32,561 nt of DNA from Paraburkholderia sp. BL25I1N1 (GTDB lineage Bacteria; Pseudomonadota; Gammaproteobacteria; Burkholderiales; Burkholderiaceae). Of the stretch, positions 24,872 to 32,017 are shown piece by piece. The stretch lies in NCBI RefSeq assembly GCF_003002025.1, contig NZ_PVZB01000049.1, forward strand, positions 1 to 32,561, given 5' to 3'. The notes below the pieces were generated by a model. It did no database searches. It was not told where the DNA came from and worked only from the letters and a program-made list of their open reading frames with translations. Within the stretch, counting starts at the first letter, position 1. Each line of letters starts with the position of its first letter. Position numbers and translations under genes: made by a program.

Positions 24872-26287
24872 ATGGACCCACGCGGGACAAGCGAAGTTGA
24901 CCATCCGGTCGAGGGCGAAAACGGCGCCGACGGCGAAGCTGTACAGTTCGACCTGTTCGGGATGCCGGTGGACGCCGCAGCGGCGAAGGGCGATGGCGAG
25001 GTGAAGGTATCGCGTGGGACGGCCGGCTCAGATGCGGACGTTCTGCAAAAGGTAGAACGGCCAACTCCGCCCGCTGACACAGCCACCGCAGCGCAGCCCG
25101 CGCGCCGGCGTCAACCGCGCGCGACGAAGGCCGCAAGCCTCGGCTCCTTGTGGCAGGAAGATGAAGCGGCAGCGCCTGATGCCGCCATCACCGCGCCGGA
25201 AGCCAGCACTGCCCCCTCAGACGCGACCGCCCCCAAAAGGCGCCGCACTCGCGAAATCATTGCCGCCCCGCCCTCGCCCGAACTCCTCGCGCTTGCAGCG
25301 CAACTACCGCCGCAAGTCCATCTCGGCACTTCGACGTGGTCGTTTCCGGGCTGGAACGGCATCGTCTACGGCGACGATTACAGCAACAGCAAGCTCTCAC
25401 GCGAAGGTCTCACGGCTTACGGCGCGCATCCGCTGCTGAAGACGGTCAGCATCGACCGGTCGTTTTATCAGGCGCTCACGGTCACCGAGTATTTGCGTTA
25501 CGCGCAGCAAGTGCCCGAGCACTTCCGTTTCATCGTCAAAGCGCCGATGACGATCACCGATGCCACAGTGCGCGCCGAACGCGGCGAGCCGGTCTCGATG
25601 AATCCGTGCTTTCTGAACGCGCAAATGGCGATCGACGATTTCGTCACGCCGTGTCTCGAAGGGCTCGGCGCCAAGGCCGGCGCGCTGGTGTTCCAGCTTT
25701 CGCCGCTGCCGGATCAGATGCTCGCGCAGCCTGCGGTGTTCATCGAACGGCTGGCCGAATTTTTCAGCGCGCTGCCGAAGCTGCCGGACAGCGCCTGCTA
25801 CGCGATCGAAATCCGTGATGGGAGTCTGCTCACACCGCGCTTCATCCGTACGCTCAAAGCGGCGGGCGTGCGCTATTGCGTCGGGATTCACGCGCGCATG
25901 CCTGATCCATTGCGCCAGGCTGCGGCGCTTGCGTTACTGGATGGTGAACCGGCCGGGCCGCTGATCGTGCGCTGGAGCCTGCACGGCGGCTTCAAATACG
26001 AACAGGCGAAGGCCAAGTACGAGCCGTTCAACCAGTTGGTCGATGAGGATCCGGCGACCCGCGCGTCACTCGCCGAACTGGCCGCGCGCTACGCGCTGGC
26101 AGGCCAGCCGGTGGTGATCGCGATCAACAATAAGGCGGAAGGCTCGGCACCGCTCAGTTGTGTGGAGCTGGCGCGAGCGATCATCGAAGCGTATGCACGG
26201 CTCGCTCATGAGCATGAGCATGAGCAAGACGACCATGAGCCATCGCCGTCTGAAGAGAACGAGCAGCCGCCCGACTCCGACGCCTGA
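24872..26287 (+). CDS. DUF72 (YecE-like) TIM-barrel protein with disordered tails
   Basis: A 471-residue protein. The DUF72 barrel runs from about residue 148 ('VHLGTSTWSFPGWNG') through 'SIDRSFYQ', 'FRFIVKAPMTITD', 'FQLSPLP', 'YAIEIRDGSLL' and 'LIVRWSLHGGFKYEQAKAKYEPF', to 'VVIAINNKAEGSAPLSCVELA'. The function of DUF72 is unknown. The first ~145 residues are low-complexity Ala/Pro/Asp/Arg and include QFDLFG at 25-30, which resembles a beta-clamp binding pentapeptide. A C-terminal tail of His/Glu repeats (HEHEHEQDDHE) ends it. ATG at 24872, 72 bases after cfa, so possibly co-transcribed. Family assignment firm, function unknown. Confidence 0.85.
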   Translation: MDPRGTSEVDHPVEGENGADGEAVQFDLFGMPVDAAAAKGDGEVKVSRGTAGSDADVLQKVERPTPPADTATAAQPARRRQPRATKAASLGSLWQEDEAAAPDAAITAPEASTAPSDATAPKRRRTREIIAAPPSPELLALAAQLPPQVHLGTSTWSFPGWNGIVYGDDYSNSKLSREGLTAYGAHPLLKTVSIDRSFYQALTVTEYLRYAQQVPEHFRFIVKAPMTITDATVRAERGEPVSMNPCFLNAQMAIDDFVTPCLEGLGAKAGALVFQLSPLPDQMLAQPAVFIERLAEFFSALPKLPDSACYAIEIRDGSLLTPRFIRTLKAAGVRYCVGIHARMPDPLRQAAALALLDGEPAGPLIVRWSLHGGFKYEQAKAKYEPFNQLVDEDPATRASLAELAARYALAGQPVVIAINNKAEGSAPLSCVELARAIIEAYARLAHEHEHEQDDHEPSPSEENEQPPDSDA

Positions 26288-26314
26288 GTCACGCGCAAGC
26301 AGCCGCTCATGCCG

Positions 26315-26863
26315 TTAGCTGGCCCTGATCCGGTGAGCAAACTTCTGACGAAACTTTGCCACCTTCGGCGCCACCACGAACGAGCAGTACCCCTGATCCG
26401 GGTGCTGCGCAAAATAGTTCTGGTGATAGGCTTCGGCAGGCCAATAATTACCGTCGAGCGGTAGCACTTGCGTGACGATCTGGCCGTCGTAAACGCGCTG
26501 TTCGCCGATCTCGCGAATGGCCTGCAACGCCGTTTCCCGCTGCGCGTCGGAATGCGTGAAGACCACCGAGCGATATTGCGTGCCCACGTCATTCCCCTGC
26601 CGGTTCAACTGCGTCGGATCGTGAATCGCAAAGAAGATATCGAGAATCTCGCGATAGCTGATCTTCGCCGGATCGAAGTCGACTTTGACGACTTCAGCGT
26701 GGCCGGTTTCGCCGTCGCACACCTGCTCATAAGTTGGACGCTGCGTCTTGCCACCCGCGTAGCCCGACTCCACCGCGTTCACGCCGTCGACGCCAAGGTA
26801 CACCGCTTCGAGGCACCAGAAACACCCGCCACCCAAGGTGGCGACTTCGCCTGTTTGACTCAT
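26315..26863 (-). CDS. msrA: Peptide-methionine (S)-S-oxide reductase MsrA
   Basis: A 182-residue repair enzyme that reduces methionine-S-sulfoxide in proteins. The catalytic Cys is C14 in GGGCFWC, followed by 'LGVDGVNAVESGYAGG' and 'HAEVVKVDFDP'; 'FFAIHDPTQLNRQGNDVGTQYRS' and 'AEAYHQNYF' are also invariant MsrA segments. The ATG at 26863 has AAGGAG eight bases upstream, which settles the start; 44 further in-frame codons upstream are low-complexity. It converges on the DUF72 gene; 27 bases separate the stops. Confidence 0.96.
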   Translation of the reverse strand: MSQTGEVATLGGGCFWCLEAVYLGVDGVNAVESGYAGGKTQRPTYEQVCDGETGHAEVVKVDFDPAKISYREILDIFFAIHDPTQLNRQGNDVGTQYRSVVFTHSDAQRETALQAIREIGEQRVYDGQIVTQVLPLDGNYWPAEAYHQNYFAQHPDQGYCSFVVAPKVAKFRQKFAHRIRAS

Positions 26864-27034
26864 GCTGCTTGCTCCTTGAAACACATAGTCGGCCGCTGCC
26901 GTTCCACTGTTCGACGCAACGCTCATGCCACTATCCGAGCTTTCCAGCTTAGCGGCTTTTTCATTCACCGGCGGGGGTCGCGGCCGATCCCCCACGATTG
27001 CAGTTAAAATTGGGATAAATCGACGATTTTCACT

Positions 27035-27124
27035 ATGACTTTCGAATCATTTGTTTCCAGCCGCACGCGAGATGGGTTCGGCCCGGCGCTCCCCCAGTTT
27101 GCGCCAGGGACCGGCGCCCGATGA
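27035..27124 (+). CDS. Short 29-codon ORF before the flavin reductase
   Basis: ATG at 27035 reads MTFESFVSSRTRDGFGPAL and ends with a TGA at 27122-27124 that overlaps the ATG of the next gene (ATGA). It is not recognised as a known peptide. It has no convincing Shine-Dalgarno. Overlap suggests that ribosomes finishing it could restart on the flavin reductase. It may instead be chance; the next gene has no good Shine-Dalgarno of its own. Confidence 0.35.
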   Translation: MTFESFVSSRTRDGFGPALPQFAPGTGAR

Positions 27125-27630
27125 AGCGCGCCAGCCCGCCCAACTTCGACCAGAACGCCTTCAAACAGGCGCTCAGCCAATTTGCCACCGGCGTCACCGT
27201 TATTACAACGCGAGCGGCGTCCGGCCAGTTGATCGGCATCACGGCCAGCTCATTTAATTCGGTTTCGCTCAACCCGCCACTGGTGTTGTGGAGTCTGGCC
27301 ACGCGCTCGGCGTCGATGCCGGTGTTCCGCGCCAACAGCCACTACGTGGTCAATGTGCTGGCTTCGTCGCAACTCGATCTGTGCAAGCGTTTTGCGACCG
27401 TGAAGGGCGATCGCTTCGAAGGCGTGTCGCACGCGGAAGGCGACACCGGCATGCCGGTGCTCGACGGCGCGCTCGCCTGGTTCGAATGCCATAACCGCAG
27501 CCGCTACGAAGAAGGCGACCACGTGATTTTTGTCGGCGAAGTGGAGCGCTGCGGCGTGCACGAAAATGCCGCGGAGATGTCCCCGCTGGTATTTCAGAAC
27601 GGCTTATTTCACGGACTCGCGCCGCTTTGA
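27121..27630 (+). CDS. Flavin reductase family protein
   Basis: A 169-residue FMN-binding split-barrel protein of the flavin reductase (HpaC/RutF-like) family, which supplies reduced flavin to a monooxygenase partner. Conserved: 'FKQALSQFATGVTVITT', 'GQLIGITASSFNSVSLNPPLVLWSL', 'FVVNVLASSQ'-like (YVVNVLASSQLDLCKRFA), 'DHVIFVGEVERC' and the end 'GLFHGL'. The conserved 'GxTxSSFxSVSLxPPL' loop binds the phosphate/isoalloxazine. ATG at 27121 overlaps a short upstream ORF. No monooxygenase partner is adjacent, so its client is unknown; the kynurenine genes beyond are separate units. Confidence 0.9.
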   Translation: MKRASPPNFDQNAFKQALSQFATGVTVITTRAASGQLIGITASSFNSVSLNPPLVLWSLATRSASMPVFRANSHYVVNVLASSQLDLCKRFATVKGDRFEGVSHAEGDTGMPVLDGALAWFECHNRSRYEEGDHVIFVGEVERCGVHENAAEMSPLVFQNGLFHGLAPL

Positions 27631-27713
27631 ACGCTGAACCGGGTCGCGAGGCGGCGCGAACGGTTCGGGCGATCTGGCAATGACAGGCGGCGCGCGGCGC
27701 TCACCGCGAGAAT

Positions 27714-27768
27714 AAAAAAATCGCTGCGCCCCACGACGGCGCCGCCGCCTGGTCACTCACTCAGCGAT
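27714..27768 (-). terminator. Probable kynR terminator
   Basis: On the minus strand ATCGCTG (27768-27762) pairs with CAGCGAT (27726-27720) around a GC-rich loop and is followed by seven T (27720-27714). It overlaps the last codons and stop of kynR. The loop is long, so efficiency is uncertain. Confidence 0.5.
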
Positions 27769-28276
27769 CGTTATGCGCAGCGCTATGTCCGCCGGTTTTC
27801 TTCACCAGCGAAACCGGCACGCCTGAATCTTCCTTGAGCGTCTGCAGCACGATATTCGAACGAATATCCATCACACCCGGCGCCTTGTAGAGACGCTGCA
27901 GCACGAAGTCCGAGTAATGTTTGAGGTTGTGCGCGAGGACTCGCAGCAGATAGTGGGTCTCGCCGGTCACGACGAACGCGCCGACCACTTCCGGCCAGTC
28001 GCGCACCGCTTCCGCAAAGCGTTCGTGCCAGTTCTCCTGGTCGTTGCGCATGGACACCTGCACGAACGCTTCCAGTTCGAAACCCAGCACTTCGCGATTG
28101 AGACATGCGCGGTAATGTTCGATGACGCCCTGCTCTTCGAGCAGGCGCAGGCGTCGTAGACAGGCTGACGGCGAGAGCGAAATGCGCTCCGCGAGGTCGA
28201 GATTGCTGATCCGTCCTTCTTGCTGAAGCACCGTCAAGATACGGCAATCGGTGGCGTCGAGCGAGATCGCGTTCAT
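27761..28276 (-). CDS. kynR: Lrp/AsnC-family regulator, probably KynR
   Basis: A 171-residue Lrp/AsnC-type regulator: N-terminal winged helix-turn-helix (about 5-60; LDATDCRILTVLQQEGRISN, then 'LAERISLSPSACLRRLRLLEEQGVI') and a RAM effector domain ('FVQVSMRND', 'GAFVVTGETHYLLRVLA'). It lies divergent from kynB, the same position as KynR in Pseudomonas, which responds to kynurenine and activates the kynBAU genes. The identity is inferred from that context. ATG at 28276 with AAAGGGAG upstream. Its C-terminal tail (about 150-171) is longer than typical AsnC proteins. Confidence 0.85.
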   Translation of the reverse strand: MNAISLDATDCRILTVLQQEGRISNLDLAERISLSPSACLRRLRLLEEQGVIEHYRACLNREVLGFELEAFVQVSMRNDQENWHERFAEAVRDWPEVVGAFVVTGETHYLLRVLAHNLKHYSDFVLQRLYKAPGVMDIRSNIVLQTLKEDSGVPVSLVKKTGGHSAAHNDR

Positions 28277-28295
28277 ATTCGGTCTCCCTTTCCCG

Positions 28296-28306
28296 TTTGA
28301 ATCAAA
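28296..28306. promoter_or_regulatory. TTTGAATCAAA palindrome in the kynR-kynB gap
   Basis: A perfect 11-bp palindrome lies 20 bases upstream of the kynR start in the 130-base divergent intergenic region, next to a CATAAT-like -10 on the minus strand. A plausible site for KynR autoregulation, but a single short palindrome can arise by chance. A candidate -10 of kynB, TATCAT (28370-28375), lacks a good -35, consistent with an activated promoter. Confidence 0.4.
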
Positions 28307-28406
28307 TTATGTTCCAAGACACGGCGCAGAAGGAGATTTTTTCGCAATCACATTTCGCGGCAGGCCACCTATCATTCCCGGATAGACACAAACCGCCGAT
28401 GCGACT

Positions 28407-29069
28407 ATGCCAACACTTTGGGACATCACCCCCGCCGTCGATACCGCCACGCCCGTCTGGCCCGGCGACACGCCGGTGGGCATCGAGCGCGTGTGGCGCA
28501 TGGAGGCGGGCTCGCCCGTCAATGTCGCGCGGCTGACGCTGTCGCCGCACACCGGCGCGCACACCGACGCGCCGCTGCACTATGACGCCGAAGGCGCCGC
28601 AATTGGCCACGTCCCCCTCGACGCCTACCTCGGCCGATGCCGCGTGATTCATTGCATCGGCGCATCGCCTGTTGTGACGCCACAACACCTGGCCGGCTCG
28701 CTCGACGACCTGCCGCCGCGAGTCTTACTGCGCACTTACAGAATCGCGCCCACCAGCGCGTGGGACAGCGCGTTCTGCGCGGTCGCGCCGGACACCATCG
28801 ATCTGCTGGCGGCGCGCGGCGTGAAGCTGATCGGCATCGACACGCCATCGCTCGATCCGCAGGAATCGAAGACGATGGATGCTCACCACCGGATCCGCGC
28901 GCATCGCATGGCAATTCTCGAAGGCATCGTGCTCGACGACGTCCCGCCCGGCGACTACGAACTGATTGCGCTGCCGCTCAAGCTGACCACGCTCGATGCG
29001 AGTCCCGTGCGCGCGGTTCTGCGCGCGCTGCCCGAGTCTGCGCCCGATTTTCGGCCCGCTTCCCATTGA
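28407..29069 (+). CDS. kynB: Kynurenine formamidase
   Basis: A 220-residue metal-dependent cyclase-family enzyme that hydrolyses N-formylkynurenine to kynurenine and formate. The metal motif is HTGAHTDAPLHY with H48, H52 and D54, plus H58; 'WPGDTP' at the start and 'GIDTPSLDPQESKTMDAHH' and 'ILEGIVLDDVPPGDYELIALPLKL' at the end are typical of KynB. ATG at 28407. It is the first gene of kynB-kynU-kynA, with 33 bases to kynU. It keeps the usual C-rich wobble of the genome: 37 of its first 71 codons end in C. Confidence 0.96.
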   Translation: MPTLWDITPAVDTATPVWPGDTPVGIERVWRMEAGSPVNVARLTLSPHTGAHTDAPLHYDAEGAAIGHVPLDAYLGRCRVIHCIGASPVVTPQHLAGSLDDLPPRVLLRTYRIAPTSAWDSAFCAVAPDTIDLLAARGVKLIGIDTPSLDPQESKTMDAHHRIRAHRMAILEGIVLDDVPPGDYELIALPLKLTTLDASPVRAVLRALPESAPDFRPASH

Positions 29070-29102
29070 ACGAACATCCCTGATCTGACTGACGGAATCA
29101 CC

Positions 29103-30353
29103 ATGAACCACCGTGACGAAGCACTGGCGCTCGACAGCGCCGACCCGCTGGCGACGCTGCGCGACCAGTTCGCGCTTTCGCCGACCACCATCTATCTGGA
29201 CGGCAATTCGCTGGGCGTGCCGCCCGCGGCCGCCGCGCAGCGCGCGCAGACCGTGATCGGCGCCGAATGGGGCGAAGGCCTGATTCGTAGCTGGAACACC
29301 GCCGGCTGGTTCGAACTGCCGCGCCGCCTCGGCAACAAGCTTGCGCCGTTGATCGGCGCGGCCGAAAACGAAGTGGTCGTCACCGATACGATTTCGATCA
29401 ATCTGTTCAAGCTGCTGTCGGCGGCCGTGCGCGTAGCGAATGCGCGCGATCCCAGGCGTCGCGTGATCGTCTCCGAGCGCTCGAATTTCCCGACAGATCT
29501 GTACATCGCGCAAGGTTTGATCGAGCAACTCGATCGCGGTTATGAACTGCGTCTCGTCGACGATCCTGCCGAACTGCCTGCCGCGATCGGCGACGACACC
29601 GCCATCGCGATGATCACGCACGTGAACTACCGCACCGGTTACATGCATGACATGGCCGCGCTCACCAGGCTGATCCACGATAAAGGCGCGCTCGCACTGT
29701 GGGACCTGGCGCATTCGGCGGGCGCGGTGCCGGTCGATCTGAACGGCGTCGGCGCGGACTATGCGGTGGGCTGCACGTATAAGTATTTGAACGGCGGGCC
29801 GGGTTCGCCCGCGTTCGTGTGGGTGCCCACGCATCATCAAAATGAATTTGCGCAGCCGCTGTCAGGATGGTGGGGACATCGCGCGCCGTTCAAGATGGAT
29901 CCGGCGTATCAACCGGATGACGGCATCGGCCGGTTTTTGTGCGGCACGCAGCCGATGGTGTCAATGTCGCTCGTCGAATGCGGGCTCGATGTGTTTTTGC
30001 AAACCGATATGCAGGCGGTGCGCAAGAAGTCGCTGGCGTTGACCGATCTTTTCATCGAACTGGTCGAGGCGCGTTGCAGCGAATTTCCGTTGAAGCTCGT
30101 CACGCCGCGTGAGCATGCGCAGCGCGGCTCGCATGCGAGCTTCGAGCATCCGCAGGGTTATGAGGTGATGCAGGCGCTGATCGCGCGTGGGGTGATTGGC
30201 GATTATCGTGAGCCGCATGTGCTGCGGTTTGGTTTTACGCCGTTGTACACGCGTTTTGTCGATGTGTGGGATGCAGTGGAAACGTTGCGCGAGGTGCTCG
30301 TGAAGGAAACCTGGCGGGCACCTGAATTCGCCGCACGCGGCGCAGTGACCTGA
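29103..30353 (+). CDS. kynU: Kynureninase
   Basis: A 416-residue PLP-dependent fold-type I enzyme that splits kynurenine to anthranilate and alanine. The cofactor Lys is K227 in CTYKYLNGGPGS; D201 and H204 (LWDLAHSAGAVP) contact the pyridine ring. 'YLDGNSLGVPP' at the N-terminus and the 'PLSGWWGH' and 'GTQPMVSMSLVE' segments are characteristic. ATG at 29103, 33 bases after kynB; kynA begins 10 bases after its end. Wobble choice shifts within the gene: 8 of the first 19 codons end in C, but only 12 of the last 57. Confidence 0.97.
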   Translation: MNHRDEALALDSADPLATLRDQFALSPTTIYLDGNSLGVPPAAAAQRAQTVIGAEWGEGLIRSWNTAGWFELPRRLGNKLAPLIGAAENEVVVTDTISINLFKLLSAAVRVANARDPRRRVIVSERSNFPTDLYIAQGLIEQLDRGYELRLVDDPAELPAAIGDDTAIAMITHVNYRTGYMHDMAALTRLIHDKGALALWDLAHSAGAVPVDLNGVGADYAVGCTYKYLNGGPGSPAFVWVPTHHQNEFAQPLSGWWGHRAPFKMDPAYQPDDGIGRFLCGTQPMVSMSLVECGLDVFLQTDMQAVRKKSLALTDLFIELVEARCSEFPLKLVTPREHAQRGSHASFEHPQGYEVMQALIARGVIGDYREPHVLRFGFTPLYTRFVDVWDAVETLREVLVKETWRAPEFAARGAVT

Positions 30354-30363
30354 GGAGCGCGCA

Positions 30364-31296
30364 ATGACCGATCATATGCAAACACCGGGGCTGCCGGAAG
30401 AGAAACCGGCGCAGGGATGTCCGTTCGGGCATGGGGCAGTTGCTTCTAACGTGGCTTCCCCGGCCGCCGATTCGGGCGATGGCTGGCATGATGCGCAGCT
30501 CGACTTTTCGGACTCGATGAGCTACGGCGATTATCTGTCGTTGGGGACGGTGCTGGATGCGCAGCATCCGCTATCGCCGGATCACAATGAGATGCTGTTC
30601 ATCATTCAGCATCAGACGAGCGAGTTGTGGATGAAGCTTGCTTTGTATGAGTTACGGGCGGCGCTGCAGGCCGTGCATCGGGATGAGTTGCCGCCGGCCT
30701 TCAAGATGCTCGCGCGCGTGTCGCGGATCATGGAGCAGCTCGTGCAGGCCTGGAGTGTTCTTGCGACTATGACGCCGTCTGAGTACACGGCTATGCGGCC
30801 TTATTTGGGGAGTTCTTCCGGGTTTCAGTCTTATCAGTATCGGCAGATTGAGTTTTTGCTCGGGAATAAGAATGAGCAGATGCTGAAGCCGCATGCGCAT
30901 CGGGCTGATGTTTTGGCCGAGGTTAAGGGTTCGTTGGAAGCGCCTTCTTTTTATGATGAGGTTGTTCGGTTGCTCGCTCGGCGCGGGTTTCCTATCTCAG
31001 CCTCCAGGTTGGAGCGGGATTGGACTCAGCCTACTGTGCATGATGCTTCTGTTGAAGCGGCATGGTTGGAGGTTTATCGGAATCCTTCTCAACATTGGGA
31101 GCTGTATGAGATGGCTGAGGAACTTGTTGATCTTGAAGATGCCTTTCGGCAGTGGCGGTTTAGGCATGTGACTACTGTTGAACGGATTATTGGGTTTAAG
31201 CAAGGGACTGGGGGGACTAGTGGGGCTACTTATCTTCGGAAGATGTTGGATGTGGTTTTGTTTCCGGAGCTTTGGCATGTGAGGACTGTGTTGTAG
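30364..31296 (+). CDS. kynA: Tryptophan 2,3-dioxygenase
   Basis: A 310-residue heme dioxygenase that opens the indole ring of tryptophan to N-formylkynurenine. Key segments: 'MLFIIQHQTSELWMKLALYEL' with the distal H83, 'SSGFQSYQYRQIEFLLGNKN' with R160, and 'WRFRHVTTVERIIGFKQGTGGTSGATYL' with the proximal heme ligand H268. The reading frame is intact. An N-terminal extension of about 45 residues contains CPFGH (C19-P20). GAGGAG before the ATG gives a strong ribosome site. Very odd codon use: the last 91 codons have a single C-ending codon, and 83 end in G or T, although the residues are all conserved. Confidence 0.97.
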   Translation: MTDHMQTPGLPEEKPAQGCPFGHGAVASNVASPAADSGDGWHDAQLDFSDSMSYGDYLSLGTVLDAQHPLSPDHNEMLFIIQHQTSELWMKLALYELRAALQAVHRDELPPAFKMLARVSRIMEQLVQAWSVLATMTPSEYTAMRPYLGSSSGFQSYQYRQIEFLLGNKNEQMLKPHAHRADVLAEVKGSLEAPSFYDEVVRLLARRGFPISASRLERDWTQPTVHDASVEAAWLEVYRNPSQHWELYEMAEELVDLEDAFRQWRFRHVTTVERIIGFKQGTGGTSGATYLRKMLDVVLFPELWHVRTVL

Positions 31297-31729
31297 TGGT
31301 TTTTTTGCGCGGTGGCTGGGTTTGTCTGTGATGCTAAGGGTTTTGGCCTTTCCTTGGTTTGTTCGTCGTCTATTAGCGTTGCCCCTGTGCGGGGCGGCAC
31401 CTACTTCTCTTTGCCGCCGCAAAGAGAAGTAGGCAAGAGAAAGCGGCTCACACCGCTAGTTCTTAAGCGGGCTCCCCGCACAGTTGCGGTAGTGGTGCAT
31501 CTGGAATCTGTGTTCTCGCACATTCCAAGTCTGTGACAAAGCGCTCATTCTTCCCGCCTCGCGCTCCGCGCTCGCCGGAACGGTCGGATCAAAACCCTCG
31601 GGCTTTTCTGTGTGCGGTGGGGCCGTCGGCTTCGCCTCGGCGATACCACATAACGGCGCTCGTTTCGAACGTGGGCTGGGCCCTGGATTGATCTCGTGGG
31701 CGATTCAGGAACACCCCGGAAATCGCACC
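31297..31729. repeat. Hairpin-rich intergenic element after kynA
   Basis: No credible gene lies here. The first ~80 bases continue the G/T-rich bias of kynA. Then several inverted repeats follow: GCCCC/GGGGC (31381-31395); a perfect 15-bp stem with 4-base loop (31400-31414 with 31419-31433); AGCGG/CCGCT (31442-31457); GCGGG/CCCGC (near 31467-31479); GGAAT/ATTCC (31502-31526). I recall similar CTTCTCTTTGCCGCCG-type intergenic sequence as widespread in Burkholderia-group genomes, but cannot confirm this without a search. It may be a repeat element, a processed RNA or a terminator-like end of the kyn mRNA. Confidence 0.7.
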
Positions 31730-32017
31730 ATGACCAGATCGGTTCACGCATCATCCAGTAAACCGCGCCGCGCCCGTACGCAGATCACGGTTGAAAAGAC
31801 CGCACAGGAAGCCGCCGCATTGAGCAAAACGCACTCGAAACAATTCGGCTATCTGGCCGCACTCGCGAGAACGGCGCAAACGTACCTTGCGACCGGGGAG
31901 AAGCGGCAGGCGGACTTCACGAAACTGGCGACCGCGCTCGCCGATGCCGCCGAACGGTATAGCAGCGAGGCGAACGCCGGCGATGGTAGCGTTCTCGCTG
32001 GTAGCGACAGGCAATGA
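31730..32017 (+). CDS. Hypothetical small protein
   Basis: A 95-residue predicted protein starting MTRSVHASSSKPRRARTQ. A basic N-terminus (Lys/Arg-rich) is followed by Ala/Thr/Lys-rich sequence predicted to be helical ('QFGYLAALARTAQTYLATGEK', 'KLATALADAAERYSSE'). I recognise no domain. The ATG at 31730 is preferred over an upstream in-frame ATG at 31610 because the extra 40 codons fall in the repeat-derived region; no strong Shine-Dalgarno supports either. Codon wobble is normal here, unlike kynA. It may be a genuine accessory gene or a chance frame. Confidence 0.4.
   Translation: MTRSVHASSSKPRRARTQITVEKTAQEAAALSKTHSKQFGYLAALARTAQTYLATGEKRQADFTKLATALADAAERYSSEANAGDGSVLAGSDRQ

Noticed and set aside
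27001..27030. Possible promoter for the flavin reductase
   Set aside because: TTGCAG (26998-27003) is followed by A/T-rich boxes, but none has acceptable spacing.
30997..31422. A 141-codon minus-strand open frame across the end of kynA
   Set aside because: It is a product of the G/T-rich coding strand, which leaves few stops on the other strand. The translation is low-complexity and the kynA frame is clearly real.
31312..31536. A 74-codon plus-strand frame with 'PVRGGTYFSLPPQREVGK'
   Set aside because: It translates the inverted repeats of the hairpin element. I treat it as a spurious frame through a repeat.
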